NCBI GenBank assembly: GCA_021234155.1 | Contig: JAJEKV010000097.1 | Coordinates: 2,046,001-2,110,000 of the forward strand | DNA: 64,000 nucleotides | Source of the DNA: Isoetes taiwanensis | Lineage: Eukaryota; Streptophyta; Lycopodiopsida; Isoetales; Isoetaceae | Direction of reading: 5' to 3' | Part shown: piece by piece, positions 33,165-46,039 of the stretch | How positions within the stretch are numbered: position 1 is the first letter of the stretch | Layout: every line of letters begins with the position of its first letter | The notes under the pieces: model-generated | What the model was told of the DNA's origin: nothing | Seen by the model: the letters and a program-made list of their open reading frames with translations, nothing else | Databases searched by the model: none | Position numbers and translations under genes: made by a program

Positions 33165-33315
33165 GTGAGACGTGAGCTTCTCAAGGCAGAATTAAATGGG
33201 AAGCAATACCGTACTTTTTTGCTTACACTGTTTTTAGATGGAAAAAGACATGTTTGTTGCTACTCTGGAAATGATTTCCTGCTATCTGGTCACTTTTGGA
33301 TTGTTAAGAAATACA
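33165..33315. repeat. Dispersed direct repeat, copy 1 (upstream of GSK3 fragment)
   Basis: GTGAGACGTGAGCTTCTCAA…GGAAGCAATACCGTACTT… up to GGTCACTTTTGGATTGTT. It matches 34282-34425 with scattered substitutions and small indels. Confidence 0.8.
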
Positions 33316-33390
33316 GACACCAAGAAGGCCAAGCTCTAACATGACAACAAGGAAACATTGGTAGGTAATATTCAAACAGGGAAAAATTAT

Positions 33391-33810
33391 ATGGCATCAG
33401 CCAGTGGTGCTTTAGCCACAAATCTAGGAGGAAGTGATGATATGGTTGCAGCTCCTAAAATAGAAAACAATGGTGTGACCAGTTTCCCAAAGAGATGCAA
33501 TGACATGAAATCCCGGATGATAAGGTGAACCATAGGGATGATAAGGTATATTTTTTATAGATATGGCTGCAAATGTTTCTTTGCATAATTTGATAAATAA
33601 CTCATTAGTAGGAGCTTGAAGCCATGACTGTGGATGGGAATGGGAGTGGAACAGGCCATATAATTGCAACTACAATTGGCGGTTGTAATGGGCAACTGAT
33701 GGTCTCTTGGCTTACTGCAGACATCATGTGTTCACATTTGAATTAAGCATCCTAACAGTGTCTCTTTGCTTTCAGTTGTGGGTACTGGATCCTTTGGGGT
33801 TGTTTTCCAG
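33391..33810 (+). pseudogene. GSK3/shaggy-like kinase, 5' exons only
   Basis: ATG 33391 gives a shaggy-like N-terminus including PKRCNDMKSR; a single missing G then destroys the expected D-D-K and creates a stop. The next exon (AG acceptor, from 33612) reads [20 protein letters not shown] and TTIGGCNGQ, matching the family's E.EATVVDGNG..TGHII.TTIGG.NGQ. A third piece (33776-33810) gives VVGTGSFGVVFQ, the glycine-rich ATP loop, and ends at a GT donor. The remaining kinase exons (catalytic loop, DFG) are absent downstream. Plant GSK3s act in brassinosteroid and other signalling, but this fragment cannot encode a kinase. It is probably a partial segmental duplicate. Confidence 0.85.
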
Positions 33811-34281
33811 GTATTGTTCCATTGCATTTTTACTGGCTGCATAGTCTTTGTAAGATGCTGCTCACCTTTCACAGACCATTGCAAATATAGTTTTACATCG
33901 GATAAAAAAGAGGGGTGCTTTCTTTAGAGCCTTATAGGCATTTTATTTTTGAAGCGTTATGCAAGTTTGAAATTGTATTCTGTGTCCTTTTCAAGTAAAT
34001 GGATAAATATGCATTTTTCAATGGGCAAATTCAGATAATTGATGAATCCATGGTAGTTGGAACTATTCTGCATGCAAGCCTTCATCTAACACGTGGCATC
34101 CCATGACTTATTAATGCTTTTTCTAAGTCTCTGAATTTGCTTATGTTTTGCCTCCCATAGCTGTGGCGATATCTGATAATAGAAGAAGATGGGTTTGTCA
34201 TACTTTTGAAGCTTTACTAGACTGCAATTTGAAGCCAATGCTTTGCATGATGTAGCCAACTGTATATGAAGTTTTATTAGA

Positions 34282-34425
34282 ATGGTGAGATGTGAACTTC
34301 ACAAGGTAGAATATATGGAAGCAATACCGTACTTCTTTAACTACACTGTTCTAAAGATGGAAAAAAAATGTTTATTGCTACTTTGTCAATGGTCTCTTGC
34401 TGTCTGGTCACTTTTGGATTGTTTG
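34282..34425. repeat. Dispersed direct repeat, copy 2 (downstream of GSK3 fragment)
   Basis: GTGAGATGTGAACTTCACAA…GGAAGCAATACCGTACTT…GGTCACTTTTGGATTGTT, the partner of 33165-33315. The GSK3 fragment lies between the two copies. Confidence 0.8.
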
Positions 34426-35810
34426 CTGTCCGCACTGTCCCAAAGAGATATGCTGTTGTGGTATGTTCGCATGCCTAATTTGAATACAATAAATAGCTTT
34501 TAACATTATTAATCCACTATATGATTTCCTATTTCTTCACTTAGCTACTTGCTCCTTGGATTATATAATGCATTCCACTGGATAGGTATTTTTGAGCTTG
34601 AAACAAATTGAGAATTCAGCAAAGGATTTTAACGTTTGTTTTTTTGGACTGCTTAGAACTCCTGTTTAGAAATCTAGCTCCTAAGGTATTTCTGCATAGC
34701 TATCAGTGTAACTGGAATCTAATTTGTAAAATATTACTATTGCAACTATTTTGCAGTTGTGCATTTGGAGCTCTCCACAGTGGTATAATTCATGTCAAAT
34801 TTGAGTATGTTAAATAAGGCTTCTTATTTCTCCAAAGTTTGTTTATCGTCCTTTGCAAAGCTCAGCAGTGTAAACTTCAACACTCAAGGACATTTTAAAA
34901 TAGACATTGGCAGTTTAGAAAACCCATTGTGTTGATGCAATGTGCATTATTATAGATGGTTAATCACAGGTTATAGCATGTGGGAGAGTTGGAATAATGG
35001 TGTTTGGCTTCATACAGTTGATATTTATATTGGAAATTGGTGCTAAGCTTTAAATTGTTAATGATGGAATAACAAAAAAAATATTTGTTACATATATTTT
35101 TACCAAATAAATAGCAATTAAAAACACACCTATCCCTATTTGTACATGGCACTGGGAATAAAATGCGCATAAAGACATTTGATCCAATTTATAGAAAGTA
35201 AAACACAATTGCAGGTTGAGAGTAAAACCAAACGAATACAACGCATCGGTGGCAATGATATGACACATTATTTTTCTAACATCAATTTGTAACTTAGAAT
35301 GATGATTTCATGATATCGAAATGCAATCTTCTTTTGCATTTTGCTCTCACAGTTCAATGTTGTCATAGGAATTCCCTTTATAGAGTTCCTCTTAGTGGCA
35401 AGGGGTTGCACCTTTATAGGGATATGAAGTAGGACTCGACCCAAGGTAGTATACAATATTGTGATATGATAACACTTGCAGATTAGATCAATGAATTTGC
35501 CTCATCTTTCACTTTTACACTGAGTACGATGTTGAGAAACAAGAATACTGCTTGCACATGGGTATATATCTGACATTAGGCCTTTGTAATCTTCAACAGG
35601 TGGATGCACAATGGCATAAAGGATGTTGACTGTTGATGATGTTTATGAAATTCCACATTACACCATTTGTAAGACATCTCCTACTAGCATTTTCAAACAT
35701 TCCATTTGTTTCCTACTTTATTTTTTCATCTAAATGTCCAATTTTCGAATATACTTTTATTAGAATCAGACATGTATGCGCTTCTATAAACTGAGCTTGC
35801 AAGCGCCCAC
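34426..35810. other. AT-rich stretch, possible Helitron body
   Basis: No Rep/helicase coding sequence and no clear ORF. It lies directly 5' of the Helitron 3' end at 35849 and so may be non-autonomous Helitron DNA. The 5' terminus (TC) could not be located. Confidence 0.3.
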
Positions 35811-35819
35811 GATGACTGA

Positions 35820-35849
35820 TGCCCGGCATCGCCGGGCATACGTTTCTAG
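35820..35849 (+). mobile_element. Helitron 3' terminus (hairpin + CTAG)
   Basis: TGCCCGGC (35820-35827) and GCCGGGCA (35831-35838) form a perfect 8-bp stem with loop ATC. TACGTTT follows, then CTAG (35846-35849), followed by T. Helitron 3' ends have a GC-rich hairpin some 6-12 nt before CTRR, and insert between A and T. The element would extend to lower coordinates. Confidence 0.7.
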
Positions 35850-37730
35850 TATACTTTGAGTTCTCTTTGTCTTGATAAAATGGGATCCGGTTGTGAATTT
35901 TGTTTGCAAGAACAATCCGATTCAAACTTATAAATTCCTGGGTGAGAAAACTATAGGAAATTTTCCGCTAGGAAGAAAAATGTTTTCCCAACGTGGAACC
36001 CTATTGGCCTTCAGATTCAGCCTTCTTTGCCTCTAAACCATGTTTGTCTTCAAATCTGACCCTGTTGGCCTTCAAATCCGGCTCTGTTCACCTTTAATGC
36101 AGGATTCACATGAGTCTTCAAATTTGCAGCAGCAACGGATGTGGGTGTGACCAGCAGTGCAGCAGCCCTGTAGCTGCAACAGCTCTGCTGATAGGTATAT
36201 GCGGGGCTGCTTCAAAATCTGCAGTGCTGCTTGAAAATTTGCAACAGCCCAAAATGTCATGCCCTTTTACAGCTAGCGTTTTTTCCTTTTTGTATAAGAG
36301 AATGCCCTTTTGGGCAACATTCTGAGTTCACGGCCAGTCTGACATGGCATCAAATAGGATGGTAGTTTCGCAAAAAACAACCTAATTACCTACCACTAGT
36401 GGAATCTAGGCCTTAATGTCGTGTGGTGGCAGAATTATGGCCCCAAATTAGTGAAACTAAATTTATCCTTAATGTAGTGCCATGGCATAATCATGATTGT
36501 TGGAAATTCTGTGGGATGGAATCACAAACCTTTGGGATTGTGCCACATCACTACATTACCCTCCAAATTTTAGGTGATGTGATAAGCTTGCAATATTTTT
36601 GTTTGGTATTTGCGTGCAGTATTTGTGGCATGGTTTGGCCAAGATTTCGGCTGTGTATTGTATAGAAAATCGTATGTGAAGCATATTTTTTAGCTGATTT
36701 GAGCTGCTTGTTGGCGGCCAAAGGTAATGGCCCGAAGATTTGCATGGCGGTGTTCTCAGTATCTGTTTATTTCGATTTGTATCTGAGTGGTTCGAATTTA
36801 GAAGGACATGGCTGTGGAGATCGGCATGATAGGTCAGGATTGCATGCTTGTGTTCTCGGTTTCTGGAGTCGAGGGTTGGAGCGACTGGAGGGCCACGGCG
36901 ATGCTTGAAGAACTTTCTCGGTTTTGGCTGCTGGGCAGACGATGCTTCTAATTCATTTTCTATTTAAGTGCTTTAGGGGTTCTAGTGAAGCCCGTATGGC
37001 CTGGAGATTCGATTCCTCCAGCCTAGGTTCTTGGTGATTTATCCAAATTTTTGTGTTGTTCTTTGGTGGACGCAGATCTGTATCGCCACAGTTTGAGTGG
37101 AGGCCAAGGAATTTCTTGCTTCAAACACAATCGATTGAGACCATGGTTTAAAATTTTCAAATGGAGACCATAGGAAATGTCATGTGATTTTTTTGGCAAA
37201 ATGTTAGTAGCCGTGGATCTGGCACAATGCCAGAAATATGCTACCCATCAATGGTCAGAATTGAAAGTTAGAGAAAAAAACAGATAAAGAAACAATAATA
37301 ATAATGTGTCATATATTATTCGTTGTAGGTGATGTGAATGTGTTGTATTTGTATTTTGAGTTTCAACAACGTGTAAACATTTGGGTGGTAAAATGGTGGA
37401 AGCCATCATAGTGTTTTGGCCCACCATTGCGGCCTTTATTCCATGTGGAAGTGCACGTGAGAAAAGCGGAGGAATGAGACTCTACCACCTCCTGGCGATG
37501 GCGACGTACATAGCACGAGTGGGATATACAAGAATTTTAGCCTGACACATTCTCGATTAAACAACTGAACAATCTAATTATGGATGCGTCGCCGCCCCAT
37601 TCGCACCATCTTTCTCTCGTTTGCAAGGTTTTGTAAGTTTGCTTACTTCCCTCAGCTGGAAAACCTAGTTCTTCAATCAATGCCTTCGTGTAGCTGACGA
37701 AGTTCTTTTCCCTAGTTCTTTGAAGTCAAG
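35850..37730. other. Upstream region of the ABCC locus
   Basis: No convincing protein-coding exon. 35985-36100 has three degenerate units around CTATTGGCCTTCAGATTC / CTGTTGGCCTTCAAATCC. 36120-36240 is rich in GCAGCA/CTGC. 36700-36910 is GC-richer and could hold 5' UTR exons, but there is no direct evidence. Confidence 0.3.
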
Positions 37731-40700
37731 ATGAAATTTATGGAAGCTTTCTGCCCCAAATCCTTCCCGGTACTATCTAGAGTTGAGAGCCAGTTCACTG
37801 CAAGTTTGAAAAATTTACAATTGTATGCACTGTAATGCAGGTTTGGAATGGTCATGATTTTTCCCCGTGTTTCGAAAATCTATATCCTTTCATTGACTGG
37901 ATTTCTAGCAATTGCTTAAATTTTTAACCAACGTTGAGATTCTTGACTCTTTTATACGTTCTTCGGTATTGCTGGAGACTGCATCCTGGTTCTTGCAATT
38001 ATTAGGCAGTTTGTCATTGCGAGGAATAAGGTACTCCATTCTATGTCAGTACCACTTTGAGTTTGCACGATGTTTTATCTCTTTCTCTGTATCATAACTT
38101 GGCTTTTCTTGGATAATTTTTGTGGCAGAGAACACTTCTGTCAGTGAAACAAAAGTTTTATGGATCTTATTGTATGAAGATTCTTCTCATCGTGGGTCTA
38201 GTCTTATCAGTATGGAGGGACTTTTCCTTTTGTTTCAATGGTGCAGCAAACAAGTCCACGTGCCAACGTATTCTCTAATGCATGCTGGTTCCAAGTTTGC
38301 AGCATGGGTAACTTCAGCACACAAATTTTATCGATCAATGAGTTGGCAGAAGTAGGACTGAAAGAGCTGCAACTCTGTTATGCAGGCTTGCTCTTTAACG
38401 CTTTTCTACAACTGTGAATATAGCATTGTTACTAATGGATGGATTACCTCTGGATGCTGGTTCTTTTGGCCAGCAATGAGTCTACCTATGATGAGAACGA
38501 TTTTATTATCAAACAAGGTATGTAGGGGCAACTAGGAGAAGCATTCAAATGCTGCTATCCGAATTACTTTCTGAAATTTGTTGCTCAGAGTCAGGTTCTC
38601 CATCATTGGGATCAGCTGCTAATGGTTACTGTGTCGACATCTTTTGCTGTGCTGATCCTAGTAAATGCCATAAGTAGAGATGATTCAAAAAAATGTGTGG
38701 CAGAAAGGTATTTCGAACTGACCGATCCAGAAGTTTTGCAAAGAATGCTCACAAATTGGCTATTTTCCTTTAGGAAAGGAGGAGGACTCACAGATACTTT
38801 GCTCCAACCATGCCGATCTGGAAATGAAGGGCAGTATCTTACAATGGTAAGTGTTCGGCTCAAACTTGCATCTAATATTGATTCAAAGTAATTGGTTTAA
38901 GGCCAGTACTTACTACTACATTCTTACCTTTGATGTACAAAGACCAGTACTATCTAATACTAAGCATTAAAAATCTTTCTTTCCAAGACCACAAGAAGTG
39001 GGTTTTGTCAAAAGCTGAACGTAAAAAGGGAGAAATGATGCAGTTAACCAGGTACACAAAGGAGCAAAAGATGAGTGAAATTCATGTAGTGAATAAGAGA
39101 AGACGGTTGTCCTTTATGCACATTCCCTTGTAACTAGCTGCTTAGCAGGTAAAAAACATCAGATGGCATATTACTTCACATCATGGATCCTAATTGGTTC
39201 TAGGCAATGCCATATTGCTGCCTGGATGGGTTGTTACATCACCATTCATCACGACTTAAGATCAAAGCTGTTGAAACATAAGTCAAGTGGCAGAAGATGT
39301 TTTCAGTTTAGCTGCGGCATCCTCCTTAAGCTCAAAATAATAAGAAAATGCTTTATTCGTGGTTTAGGCCTATATTACAGAGCAATTTGGCCAGAAACTT
39401 CCTTATGCAGAATGGTGGTAATGTTTATGAATCCTGGATAAGTTGCCCAGGTTGAGGAAACTCTGGTTGTCATAATGGATAGGTACACTTGTCTGAACAA
39501 AGCCAAGATGTTGAGGCTTCTGCAGCCAGGTTACCTCACAAGTAGCATCATATGACGCCTTATGCTTCTGTGCTGGAGGAAAGTGAAGTGTATTATTTGT
39601 CTTCTAAGACTATCGACTCAATAAAAAAACAATTTTATAATCAAAAGCAGAATAGTCTAATGAGTTAGTATTTCATCAGCCACTCCCTCTGAATCTCCTA
39701 TGTCATCGGCAGCTAATTGCATTTATCATCTGATATATTATCTCCATTCAAAAACTTGATAGGGACAGAGAGTATATATGACGATGGTGCTGATTGCACA
39801 TCATGATGTTATGAGGATGATCTGGTTAAGGTTAAGCATCTTATGGACCTGAAGGATCGTAGAAAGACAAATAATACATTTGTTTTCGTTTTATTGGAAA
39901 CTTTCAAATTTTGCCAATAGGCTCAATAAGTTTTCCAAACATGAGATATCCCCGCCAACCTGTGCCCCCAGCCTGTGATGTGGGGAAATGTTAGGTTACT
40001 CATGCTTTGCTTCCAATTTCATTTAATGTCAGAGACTATTCATGTTCTTTGTTCTCTTGGTGCATTGTATTATTTGCCAGTTTCAGTGTGCAAATGACAT
40101 GAACTCATCCATCCTTGTTCTGCAGATGGCATGCCCCTTCTTACTTGATACATTGTCACCAGAGTCTTGTATTCTGTAAGCCTTTCTAAATGGTTCCCTT
40201 CTACCTGCCAATTACATTTTCACAGAGTTAGGACAGCCCAAATTTTTTCTTCCAACAATTTTGTCAAAATAGAAGTTGCATAAGTCATGAGTTGGCAGAT
40301 AGTGATAGCATAGTGATGATGATGTGGTAAGTCATTGGCATCTGGCTTTTACACGGCTCTGGAAATCATTCAGTATTTATTACGAAATTAGTATCAGTCT
40401 GACTGAAAAATTGACTTTTACCCTGGCTGAGTAAGCAGTTAGTTTCAGGAAATTGTGCATCGTAAATACCTTCAGAGTTGTCTCCACTTCATTTTTCTCT
40501 TTTGTTACTTCTCTCTGGTCGGTCTGGCTTCCTTTTATATCATTCAGCTCTTGACATGGTATCAAAGCTGGGAAGGTGCTAAGCAGTATCTTTGATTGCT
40601 ATTGCAATTTGTAATTACTGACATTTCATTTGCAAACCATAATTTGAAATGAAATCTGCAATATCTGATTGACATCAGGTGGTAAACTAACTAGATAGCC

Positions 40701-41659
40701 CCAAAAGTGGCTGTCCTCCTCTTATAAATTTACAACCAATCACTTGATGCTGTGGATGCATATATGGACCCAATTTAGTGTACAACATGCATGACTGACT
40801 GGGAAGGGTGTTTTACAGACCCTGAAGCATAGATATAGTTAAGCATCAGGTATTTAGCCATTATTTCAGTGTTGATATTGCTGGAAGGGAGTGTTTCCTG
40901 AAGTTAGGAAAGATGTAAACAGGGGTGGTATTTGGCTGCCTTTATGGACATGCCATATGCCCACAATATAGGAGTGCATCTCTCGAGATTGAAATGACCG
41001 TTACATACAATTTTTAACAGCATTTGCATCATAGTGCTCCCATGTTAATTCCAATGAGAAGACATATTGATCCTGTCTGCAGGTTGTCTTTTTGTGTGTT
41101 TGGCATGTACTAAAACGGGGGAAAACTATAAAGCCAGACAAGATTATTGTCTTTTCTTCTTCCCCACAGCCTGCTTTGTTAGTTTGATGACTCTCCACTT
41201 TTAAGACTTGACATCTTCGTACATCTTTTTAACCTATGAATATGCATTATCTTTTTCCAATTCGGGTACTGCACAGGTTATTATACATGTGAGCTTGGGC
41301 TTCAATTTTCAGCACTTGCCATAGAGAATTGTCTTAAATTACAGAGTGTATCCATTAGTTGGAAATACAGAATGCAAATATGAACAAGATTGCTTGTTTA
41401 CTTAGCATTATATCTATTATTTAGGTTCCCCTTTCTCCGTCTTAATCAATTTCAATATGTCATATATAAACAGGGAAGTACTACCCTTTAGCAACATTGG
41501 TATTGTGTGTGAATCTCATAGGCAAGTGGTCTTAGTGGATATGAAAGTGCTTCTCCTCCAGTGGTATCTCCAAGCCAATTAATTGTTGACACGGAAAAGT
41601 TAGACTGCAAATGCATAGTTGCAGAGATGTGCACATGCTCTCAGGAATCTAATTCAGAG
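37731..41659 (+). other. ABCC locus: TMD0 and linker exons
   Basis: Exon 1 (37731-37769) starts MKFMEAFCPKSFP. Exon 2 (37841-38030) begins VWNGHDFSPCFENLYPF, similar to the start of plant ABCC13. Candidate TMD0 exons follow at 38129-38307 (FYGSYCMKILLIVGLVLSVW) and about 38588-38846 (TVSTSFAVLILVNAISRDDS, AERYFELTDPEVLQRMLTNW). A linker exon, 41536-41659, reads ESASPPVVSPSQLIVDTEKL. The exons at 38129 and 38588 are the least certain of the locus. Confidence 0.55.
40350..40573 (+). mobile_element. Copia-type LTR end with tRNA-Met primer-binding site
   Basis: TGGTATCAAAGCTGGGA (40557-40573) matches, with one change, the TGGTATCAGAGC primer-binding site complementary to initiator tRNA-Met that follows the 5' LTR of Ty1/Copia elements. 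The preceding CTCTTGACA ends in CA as an LTR should, and the pyrimidine-rich 40485-40545 looks LTR-like. No gag follows, so it is a remnant. The left LTR border is a guess. It lies in an ABCC intron. Confidence 0.45.
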
Positions 41660-41809
41660 GTTCTAGTCTTGGCAACATTCGTTTTAATTTAATGCGGAAG
41701 CATAAACGGAGGACAATATCACAGAAAAACATCTATATTTTGCTGGCAGAATTGTAATAAATTTTTGGATCACAATTTTTTGATTTATTCTTTAACTAAA
41801 TTTTGGTAG

Positions 41810-44800
41810 GTTGGAAAACTGAGAAGGATACAAGGATGGTTCACATTTAGTTATGTGAATCCTTTAATAGCGGTTGGTATGAAGCAACAATTAGGTTACA
41901 GTGACCTGCTCCCACTTCCAAACGAGCTCTCTGCCAAAGTTTGCTGTGAAGAACTATCAAAAATATGGTTGGAGAATGGAAAAAATCCATCTGTCTTTTG
42001 GGCCTTCGTTTCATGTTATGGATGGACCTACTTTGCTATTGGCATTTTGAAGGTTAAATATTAATTTTCAACTCTTCATTACTACCTGACATAATAAAAG
42101 TATTCTGACTTTTATGGACAGCATGTCTCTCTTAATAGAATAATATAATCTTGTTGATATCCAGGCTACCAATGATATCATGGCGTTTACTGGGCCAGTG
42201 CTTTTGAATGCCATTATAAAATCAGTGGATGCAGGTGATACTTTGTTTCACTGCAGAATATATCACTTCTAACATTAACAAAGTATGAGTCTGTCGCCTG
42301 GCTTCAATTAACAGCCGTCTGTTTAACAGAATCTGTTATTGCATTTCTGAATTGTTGAAAGGTGTTGCTCCATATGCTTGCTCATGTGGGTAAGGGCCAT
42401 TAGTCTAGGCATTCTTTTCCAACATTTCCACATTATCAAAGGTATTTCAGGGCACTTGTATAGCATTCAGCTTCTGACCAGGTCATATCTAAAGAGATTG
42501 TACATATTGGACGACTTCCTTTTTTGCTCGATTTGATAACAGTAAAGATGATTATGCCATTTAATCATGGATGCAGGAGGAAAGCAGAAGAGTGGTTATT
42601 GTTTTGCGATAGGGCTTGGTTCTGTATCTGCACTAAGGTATCTATTTTTCCTCCATTTGCAACTCATATGAGGGGCTGGGATGTCCAAATCTCTTTCTGC
42701 TGTGTGCATGGATATTGAAGTAAAAAAGAGTTGGATGCTTGAATGAGAAAATTTAGAACTATAATACTGTTTCTGCGGTCTATAAAATGTGTAAACATTA
42801 ACTTTTAAGATGCATCAGCAGTATTTTCCATCTGGGCCACCATTATCCCATTCATATTTACAACAATGTTGATTGCAATGTGCCTTAGAGAAATGATGGA
42901 AGTATTTTTTTGATGGAAACTCTGCAATCGATTTAAATCTTCAATGCTTTCACATCTGTTTTTATGGACAAAGGGAAAGGAAAAAAAAATCCAGTTCAGG
43001 ACTAGGGAGAAAAAAAAGCTTGTGTTCACAACTTTCTAGTAGATTTTGTAGGGGCGCACTGTATTATCTATTTTTGAATGCTACGTCTAAGCAGTTTACA
43101 ACATAACTTACTCATTGTTTACACTGATATTTGATGGATGCAGAGCTGTATTAGGAACACAGTATTCATTTTGCATTGCCCGTCTCCGGTTGCAGCTGAA
43201 GGGAGGGATAACTGCTATTATATTCCACAAAGTAAGTATTGAAATACTTTCCCCACAATTTGTTGTATTTCTATCAAGTCAATGCATACTTGGATAGTCA
43301 ATGTTTCTTTTGGACTAAAGACTAGTTGCTGGCTCATATTCTCCATCTTTGTTCTTTAAGGGAGCTTGCATTATGATCTTGCTTCGCTCAAGGGCTTTCC
43401 ATCTTGCATTGGATAAAGGCAGTAGAAAAGTTCTTGCGAGTTTTAGAATATTATATGTAATGTTTCTCAGCAGTCACAAATAAATGCTTGAGGTGAATAC
43501 TTTCCAGACACTGCGTATCAGTTTGGCTGAGCGTTCATCTATTTCAAATGGAGAAATTCACACTCTAATGTCCGTGGATGCTGATCGAGCCGTGAACTTG
43601 TGTTTGAGCTTACATGACCTTTGGAGGTAAGGTTGAATGTAAAGGAAGGTGCTAGTTTGGTATGCTGACTCAAATCATCATGTGGCACTGCAGATTGCAT
43701 TGTAAATTCTTGTTATGATAAAAATTCGAATTTTCTTTATTAATAATCATAAAAGACACAATTGATACAAATAAGAGCTTCTGTACATTGCCTTCTGGGT
43801 TTAGTATATTCTCTAATATTCATGTGTAGCCTTCCACTGCAGATGCTGGTTGCCTTATGGATGCTTTATAGGGAGGTCAAATTTGCTTGCCTTGCAGGAC
43901 TCGCTCTTATTATCATTCTTATCCCTGGTTAGTTTATGATCTTCTATGATAAGGAAATAGAGTCAAATCTGGTTGCATTGTTTGAGGATTCTACATAGGG
44001 TGGTCAAATTCAATTGAGGGCCACTGTGTACTTATTTCCAGTTTCCAGTAACATTTTTTTTTAAAAGAATTAAACCAGAGATCATTTGCTATATGGACCT
44101 AAAAGTCAAAATTTATTGTGGACATCGAGTTTATAGAACCCGTTACAAAGAGATCATGAACACCAAGCTCCGTGGTTTTTATATGCTTCCACTATCCTGT
44201 CAAGAATATTAATTAAATTAGACAACTAGACGCTCGTTGCACTCCATCCATTTTAGTGAGGATAAAATCATTCTCCTTCATGCCACAGACATCTTTGAGC
44301 TGCAACCGTATAAACATCTTACTTGATGCTATCTGGTGCTCTTCATCTGTTGGTATAGGATCATTGTCATTGAAGTGTGCATTACATTCGCAGTTAACAG
44401 GTGGATTGCAGTAAAGAGATAACAACTGCTAACAAGCATATGATGGAGGAAAAGGATGAAAGGTACATATAGTTGTTTCAAAGGTACTTACGTTCTGATG
44501 GGAATGATATTGTCTAAATATAAGGTTGTTGGGTCTACATATAAGGTTGTTGGCGACTAGATATGGGGAATTTAGTATTGTTAATAACCCACATCTATGG
44601 GAATATCTTGGTAGGTCATTCATAATGATGCAGAAACATCAATTTAGCTACTGATAAGATTATGTTTAACCAGAATTCAAAGAATGTGTGAGCTCCTTAC
44701 CCATGTCCGCACATTGAAGATGTATGCATGGGAGCATCTGTTTGCAAACAGGGTTGCAGAAATCAGGACAAAGGAATTACAGCACCTTGCGGTATGCTTG

Positions 44801-45195
44801 ATATGTCGCAATGATGTGGACATGTCTATAGATAAATTATTGCTCACTTAGCACCTATTCTGTGAATATACTCTCTAATTTGACACTTTAGGTTGGATGG
44901 TTTCAGGTTCGAAAGTATCTAGATGCATTATGGCGTCTACTTTTGGGCTTGCACACCAACTTTATTTTCATTTCTCACGTTTGGTCTTTTTGTACTCTGG
45001 GGTCATCCTCTTGATGCAGCCACTGTAAGGAACTCAAATTTAATCAATGCATTCTTCCAGAGATATTGAGAATCTTAAATGTAAGAGTCTCTTAGTTTTT
45101 TTGTGTCTTGGCAGGTTTTTACAAGCTTGTCCCTTTTTAATATTCTCATCTCCCCCTTGAATTCTTTTCCATGGGTTATTACTGGTATTATTGAG
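41810..45195 (+). other. ABCC locus: first transmembrane domain exons (TMD1)
   Basis: Exons 41810-42052 (GWFTFSYVNPLIAVGMKQQL), 42165-42234, 42577-42637, 43144-43231 (AVLGTQYSFCIARLRLQLKG), 43508-43626 (GEIHTLMSVDADRAVNLCLS), 43830-43927 (SLPLQMLVALWMLYREVKFA), 44394-44462, 44683-44791 (LLTHVRTLKMYAWEHLFANR), 44907-45024 and 45115-45195 (SLFNILISPLNSFPWVITGI). Phases join correctly. Two exons are off: 44394-44462 lacks one base (frame lost after NRWIAVK) and 44907-45024 has one extra (VRKYLDA, then VYFWACTPTLFSFLTFGLF in another frame). Confidence 0.88.
43725..43800 (-). mobile_element. Possible LINE 3'-end fragment in an ABCC intron
   Basis: TTCTTTATTAATAATCATAA at 43735 resembles 28778 (TTTCATTAATCATAAAACAT) and the L1 3' end after the T-run at 57975 (AACTTTATTGAAACTCC). 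No poly(T) remains. Weak, from similarity only. Confidence 0.25.
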
Positions 45196-46039
45196 GTAAT
45201 GGAGCATATTGTGCTTCTGTGAATCGTAGGTAGCGATGTTTGACTTAGCATCAAAATTCAAATTATGTCACTCTAAAATAAATGTCTTCTCTCTATCAGG
45301 CAAGTACTTCCATTGAGCGCCTGAATAGGTTTTTGACCTGCCCAGATATGCGAAATGGTTTTATCAAATATAGCCCTCCCATTCCAGGTTCAGAGGAGAA
45401 CCTCATGAAGGATGTGGATATTAGTATTTGTTCTTCAGATTTTGCTTGGGGCAGTGTGCACCACGATTGCCTAGTATCCCTCAAGCAGATTTCAGTAGAG
45501 ATGCCAAGGGGGTTTCTGGTAGTTGTCACAGGTCAAGTAAGTGCATTTACCTTGTTTGTTGGCAATTGTGCTATATATCTTTTTGCCTCCGTGTCAAATG
45601 ATTATTCTGTGCAATAAAGTTTAGAATATTGTTCTTTGTGCCCAGTTATGGAAATGAAGGAAAAAAGGAATGAAGCAGGAGCAGTCTAGGAGACCGACCA
45701 TTATATCTATACTAGAATTAGAATTAATGTGAAGGCGTTAAACTCAATCTGTAATCGGACGTTAGAAAATTGACTACATGTTGACTTTTTTGCTGATATT
45801 AGGATTCTGTAATTAGAGTTTTGCTAACTATATATAACGTCCATAGGAAATCTGTGAGATTTCTTTTGCATTGTCTTCCTTTTTTGTGCTTTATTTAGTG
45901 TTTTCTCTCTTTCCTCCTTCCCTCCATTTTCTTAGAGCCTAGATCTAGCAGGTTGGGCATCCAAAAAGGGAGCATTTTCCTTATGATTTTGTGTGGTGTC
46001 TTGGAAAAACAGATTTCAACATCAGTTTTCATGGAAGGG

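Noticed and set aside
36110-36330. GCAGCA-rich sequence as a gene or CAG repeat
   Set aside because: The frame is short, the repeat is irregular and no domain is visible.
36990-37015. tRNA T-arm / B box (CTGGAGATTCGATTCCTCCA)
   Set aside because: The T-arm-like hairpin has no matching A box or acceptor stem upstream, so neither a tRNA nor a SINE can be supported.
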